DNA from: an uncultured Bacteroides sp.
Lineage (GTDB): Bacteria; Bacteroidota; Bacteroidia; Bacteroidales; Bacteroidaceae
Assembly (NCBI GenBank): GCA_948847595.1
Contig: CAQOGY010000005.1
Span: 62,001 to 126,000, forward strand
Length of the DNA: 64,000 nucleotides
Reading direction: 5' to 3'
Shown here: one piece after another, positions 61,600-64,000 of the stretch
Layout of the letters: each line of letters starts with the position of its first letter
Numbering within the stretch: position 1 is the stretch's first letter
Made by a program: the position numbers and the translations under genes
The notes under the pieces: generated by a model
Database searches by the model: none
The model's input: the letters and a program-made list of their open reading frames with translations, nothing else
What the model was told of the DNA's origin: nothing

Positions 61600-62471
61600 C
61601 TTTTGAATCGAGTAATATTTTGTTCATATTCCATCTTTACTTTATTATAAAGGTCTGTATTATCAATTATGTATATAAAAGAAAAACCAAAATTTACCCT
61701 TTTATAAGTTTCGCAATAAAGTGATGCGACATAATCACCTGCACTAATAGCAGAATCCATCAATTTGCCATTGTGAACGTATGTTCTCACCTCTTTCTCA
61801 TCTCCATTCTCTAACTTCACTTTCAAAAAAAACTTATCAGGTAGATAACATTCAGTTTTGTCTTTTGATAAAATATCTTCTAATGCATGAAAAATAGGAA
61901 TATTCTTTACTCCCAAACCTAAAGATTTACATCCCTCTTTTAGTAATTTTCCATAAGGAGAGTCCCAATAAAATGGAGTTTGACTAGTTTCATGTCCTTC
62001 TGTTAGAATTTCAGCATCCTTTCCCCACACACAAACAGCTTTTGTAGGATGAACACTTTTATAAACACCCGGCATTTTAGAAAAAACATTCGTCAAAATT
62101 CCCATACCAGATTTAGTGTTCTTCATATCAAATACATGATTCCCTTTAGCCCATTCGTCAGAATTCATTGGAGGGTAATAAGCCATCATTATCACGCCAT
62201 TTTTTGTCACGATTGACTGAAGCAATTTTATTACCTCTTGGGGAGAATAGTTAGCATTCAGATTACCAAAGCCTGAAGACACTATAATTTTATCGCCTGA
62301 TCGTAAACCCAAATCATTAATTAACACTTCCTTCAATTCATCAAGAGATGTCGGAGGAATGTTTCCTTTCATCCGTTCTTTAAGATGACGTTTGAGTCTT
62401 TTCAAATGATTTCTTAGCTTAGGAGGTAAAACTCCTTTCAAAAAAAATTTCAGATTTGCCGTCACTTTCAA
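61596..62471 (-). CDS. AAC(3)-like N-acetyltransferase, probably sugar-modifying
   Basis: A 291-residue protein with the antibiotic N-acetyltransferase fold: SLDELKEVLINDLGLRSGDK, VIMMAYYPPMNSDEWAKGNH, SKMPGVYKSVHPTKAVCVWG and DSPYGKLLKEGCKSLGLGV. The conserved His-Pro-Thr in SVHPTKAV is visible. Although related to aminoglycoside 3-N-acetyltransferases, its place in a polysaccharide locus between a glycosyltransferase and a deacetylase suggests that it acetylates an amino-sugar. It overlaps both neighbours by 4 bp. Confidence 0.85.
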   Translation of the reverse strand: MKVTANLKFFLKGVLPPKLRNHLKRLKRHLKERMKGNIPPTSLDELKEVLINDLGLRSGDKIIVSSGFGNLNANYSPQEVIKLLQSIVTKNGVIMMAYYPPMNSDEWAKGNHVFDMKNTKSGMGILTNVFSKMPGVYKSVHPTKAVCVWGKDAEILTEGHETSQTPFYWDSPYGKLLKEGCKSLGLGVKNIPIFHALEDILSKDKTECYLPDKFFLKVKLENGDEKEVRTYVHNGKLMDSAISAGDYVASLYCETYKRVNFGFSFIYIIDNTDLYNKVKMEYEQNITRFKR

Positions 62472-63634
62472 TAACTAATATTATTAATCAATACTTTAAC
62501 CCGCGCATCCCACGATATCTCATTTTCGGCAATCTGCCTATTGTATTTTCCCATTGTGGATAATTTATAATCCTCATCAAGTATGGATTTTAACTTTTCA
62601 CAAATATCCTGTTCATCATTACGGTTTACTCTTATAAATCCTTCTTCATGCGATTCTACAAATGATACCAAATCTCCATATGGATCAATCATTACAGGCC
62701 GTCCATAACTTAAATAATCTCCTAATTTATTAGGCCATCCCATAGAGCCTATTAGTAAGTCCTTACGCATTAATAAGAATATATCAACTTCACTTATCTT
62801 ATTTTGTCCTTTTATAACATCGACCCAACCATGCTCTACTATAATATCTCGCAATCCATATTTCTCTATTATTGAGTCTGAAACTTTTTTTCCAAATAAG
62901 AAAATCTTAAAATCCGAAGGATAGATTTTTTTTATACATAAAAGTATAGGTAAAATACCCTTTAATTCCTCATCATCAATTCCTATATAGCCGAGCCTAA
63001 CTTCTCTATTTAAAGAATTTGGTAATTCTTTAAACGATATTTTATCCGGTAAAGAGCCGCCAGGAACCAGTATGATTTTTTCTGGCACTATTTTCATTTC
63101 TTCAATAACATAGTTTCTCATTACTTCGGATAATACTAATACATAATCCGATGTTTGTCTAAAATAAGATATTGCCCACAAGAAATACCTTCCAAATAAA
63201 ATTCTATACAAATGAGATTTTGAGTCATAATATCCGCCCTTCCCTAATAAATCTCCATATTCTGATAAATATTTAGATTTATATATAAACTGATTTATTT
63301 TACACGGCCAACCCGAGCAAGGAGTCTCTCCACAATCCGAGTATACCAAGTCACATTTATGGAATAAAGCATATAAGGCTCTCATCATGAAATTTAAGGT
63401 AAAAAGCCCTATAGGCAACTTTCTTATGCGATAAGGAATTATAGCATTATAACAGATTATTGTAACTCCGTCAATATATCTTTTGTGCCACAATTTTAAA
63501 CTTTTCCTTTTTTCCGAAACCAACAAAACAACTTCCAATCCATTATGCGCTAAAGCTCGTGCTAATGGAAAAGTTCTTCCCCAACGTATACCTTCATAAT
63601 CAGAAGAGCTTATACATAGAATACTTTTATTCAT
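62468..63634 (-). CDS. Glycosyltransferase family 4-like protein
   Basis: A 388-residue GT-B type transferase. The N-terminal half begins KSILCISSSDYEGIRWGRTF and includes LARALAHNGLEVVLLVSEKR. The C-terminal half contains VPGGSLPDKISFKELPNSLN, RLGYIGIDDEELKGILPILL, FKIFLFGKKVSDSIIEKYG and the nucleotide-sugar-binding pattern RKDLLIGSMGWPNKLGDYLS with GRPVMIDPYGD. It likely adds a sugar to the repeating unit at the cytoplasmic face. One bp separates it from the cupin gene, and it overlaps the AAC(3)-like gene by 4 bp. Confidence 0.9.
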   Translation of the reverse strand: MNKSILCISSSDYEGIRWGRTFPLARALAHNGLEVVLLVSEKRKSLKLWHKRYIDGVTIICYNAIIPYRIRKLPIGLFTLNFMMRALYALFHKCDLVYSDCGETPCSGWPCKINQFIYKSKYLSEYGDLLGKGGYYDSKSHLYRILFGRYFLWAISYFRQTSDYVLVLSEVMRNYVIEEMKIVPEKIILVPGGSLPDKISFKELPNSLNREVRLGYIGIDDEELKGILPILLCIKKIYPSDFKIFLFGKKVSDSIIEKYGLRDIIVEHGWVDVIKGQNKISEVDIFLLMRKDLLIGSMGWPNKLGDYLSYGRPVMIDPYGDLVSFVESHEEGFIRVNRNDEQDICEKLKSILDEDYKLSTMGKYNRQIAENEISWDARVKVLINNISY

Positions 63635-63635
63635 C

Positions 63636-63968
63636 CTATTTTAATAAATCAATATCTTGAAAAGGAATATACGGTCCCTTTTTAATTTCTAAAATTAAGG
63701 TATCAGGTTCTAATACTCTGAGTGAATGCCATTCGCCAGGCATTATTTCACAAATAATATTGCCACTTTCACCACTCATTAAATGGCGTTCCACAATATT
63801 CTTATTATCATCGTATTGTAAAACTTCTATTGCCCCCTGTAGCAAAACAAATGTTTCTTTTTTAGGTGGGTGTAGATGACGATGAATAGGCATAAATGTT
63901 TCAGGTTGCAAAGAGTTTAAAAGTTTATGAATATCTTCGTCTAAAGATTCATGAATATTATAATTCAT
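63636..63968 (-). CDS. WbuC-family cupin-fold protein
   Basis: A 110-residue cupin. The metal-binding motif HRHLHPPKKETFVLLQGAIE and the second motif EIMPGEWHSLRVLEPDTLIL with His are seen; the pattern matches WbuC proteins of O-antigen and capsule loci. The enzymatic role is not established, though isomerisation or binding of a nucleotide sugar is likely. Its ATG overlaps the stop codon of the preceding frame by 4 bp (ATGA), and it precedes the glycosyltransferase gene by 1 bp. Confidence 0.87.
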   Translation of the reverse strand: MNYNIHESLDEDIHKLLNSLQPETFMPIHRHLHPPKKETFVLLQGAIEVLQYDDNKNIVERHLMSGESGNIICEIMPGEWHSLRVLEPDTLILEIKKGPYIPFQDIDLLK

Positions 63969-64000
63969 ACGTAATCGTTCTGATATTCTCGATTTTTCAT
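63965..64000 (-). CDS. C-terminal end of an upstream polysaccharide-locus gene (cut by window edge)
   Basis: Twelve codons are visible from the right edge: MKNREYQNDYV and TGA. The TGA overlaps the cupin ATG in the form ATGA, the same coupling seen between several genes of this locus. Whether the first visible Met is internal cannot be known. The product cannot be named. Confidence 0.4.
   Translation of the reverse strand: MKNREYQNDYV

Noticed and set aside
61596..62471. Aminoglycoside resistance gene
   Set aside because: The fold is AAC(3)-like, but the gene overlaps polysaccharide genes on both sides by 4 bp. A sugar-modifying role is far more likely, and anaerobes such as Bacteroides are intrinsically insensitive to aminoglycosides.

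Overview
The window looks like a chromosome segment of a human-gut Bacteroides, probably from the B. thetaiotaomicron/ovatus-like group; I cannot fix the species. The grounds are promoters of the TTTG-N19-21-TAnnTTTG type, an UpxY-type antiterminator, an Mfa1/Mfa2-type fimbrial operon, POT, PspC/PadR, BamD-RpoZ-DUF4293 and DUF3078 genes of Bacteroidales type, and many lipoprotein signal peptides. I saw no tRNA, rRNA, CRISPR array or intact insertion sequence.

Layout. (1) 1-4916, minus strand: the start of a surface polysaccharide locus, with a promoter, upxY, a small ORF, a PglF/CapD-type sugar-nucleotide dehydratase, a Wza-type export lipoprotein and the N-terminal half of a Wzc tyrosine kinase cut by the left edge. 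(2) 4962-14440, minus strand: a six-gene fimbrial operon (DUF3575, DUF3868/OmpA-like, major fimbrillin, Mfa2-like anchor, accessory subunit, large tip protein). A hairpin with a T-run follows the fimbrillin gene. Upstream, 14615-14820 is a 206-bp segment bounded by 23-bp inverted repeats that carries a promoter; next to it is a tyrosine recombinase gene. This is very probably an ON/OFF inversion switch, and in the orientation given the promoter points away from the fimbrial genes. (3) 16193-46873: mostly housekeeping genes: DUF3078 protein, pyrG, yidC, MATE pump, S9 peptidase, flavin reductase, MBL hydrolase, pspC/padR, GNAT, POT peptide transporter, Cys-tRNA(Pro) deacylase, uvrA, LysM protein, porin, DUF4293/rpoZ/bamD, ACT protein, a frameshifted phenylacetate-CoA ligase, uvrB, SGNH hydrolase, SanA-like protein, a truncated KilA-N gene, GxxExxY, an AlaX-like editing protein and hsp20. 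Two nearly identical 109-bp units, each with a full promoter and terminator, flank the SGNH hydrolase and look like duplicated small-RNA genes. (4) 46906-53901: a five-gene export operon (TolC, HlyD, double ATPase, two permeases) divergent from an AraC regulator. (5) 53904-64000, minus strand: the distal end of a second polysaccharide locus. It holds sugar modification and transfer genes, then a second Wza-Wzc pair paralogous to the one at the left edge, then a GDP-mannose pyrophosphorylase. The part right of about 59350 is visibly richer in A+T, as is usual for exchanged capsule genes.

Taken together, the window carries two capsule-type export systems in the same orientation about 55 kb apart, and a fimbrial operon with its own recombinase and inversion sites. 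It is rich in surface variation functions placed around conserved core genes.
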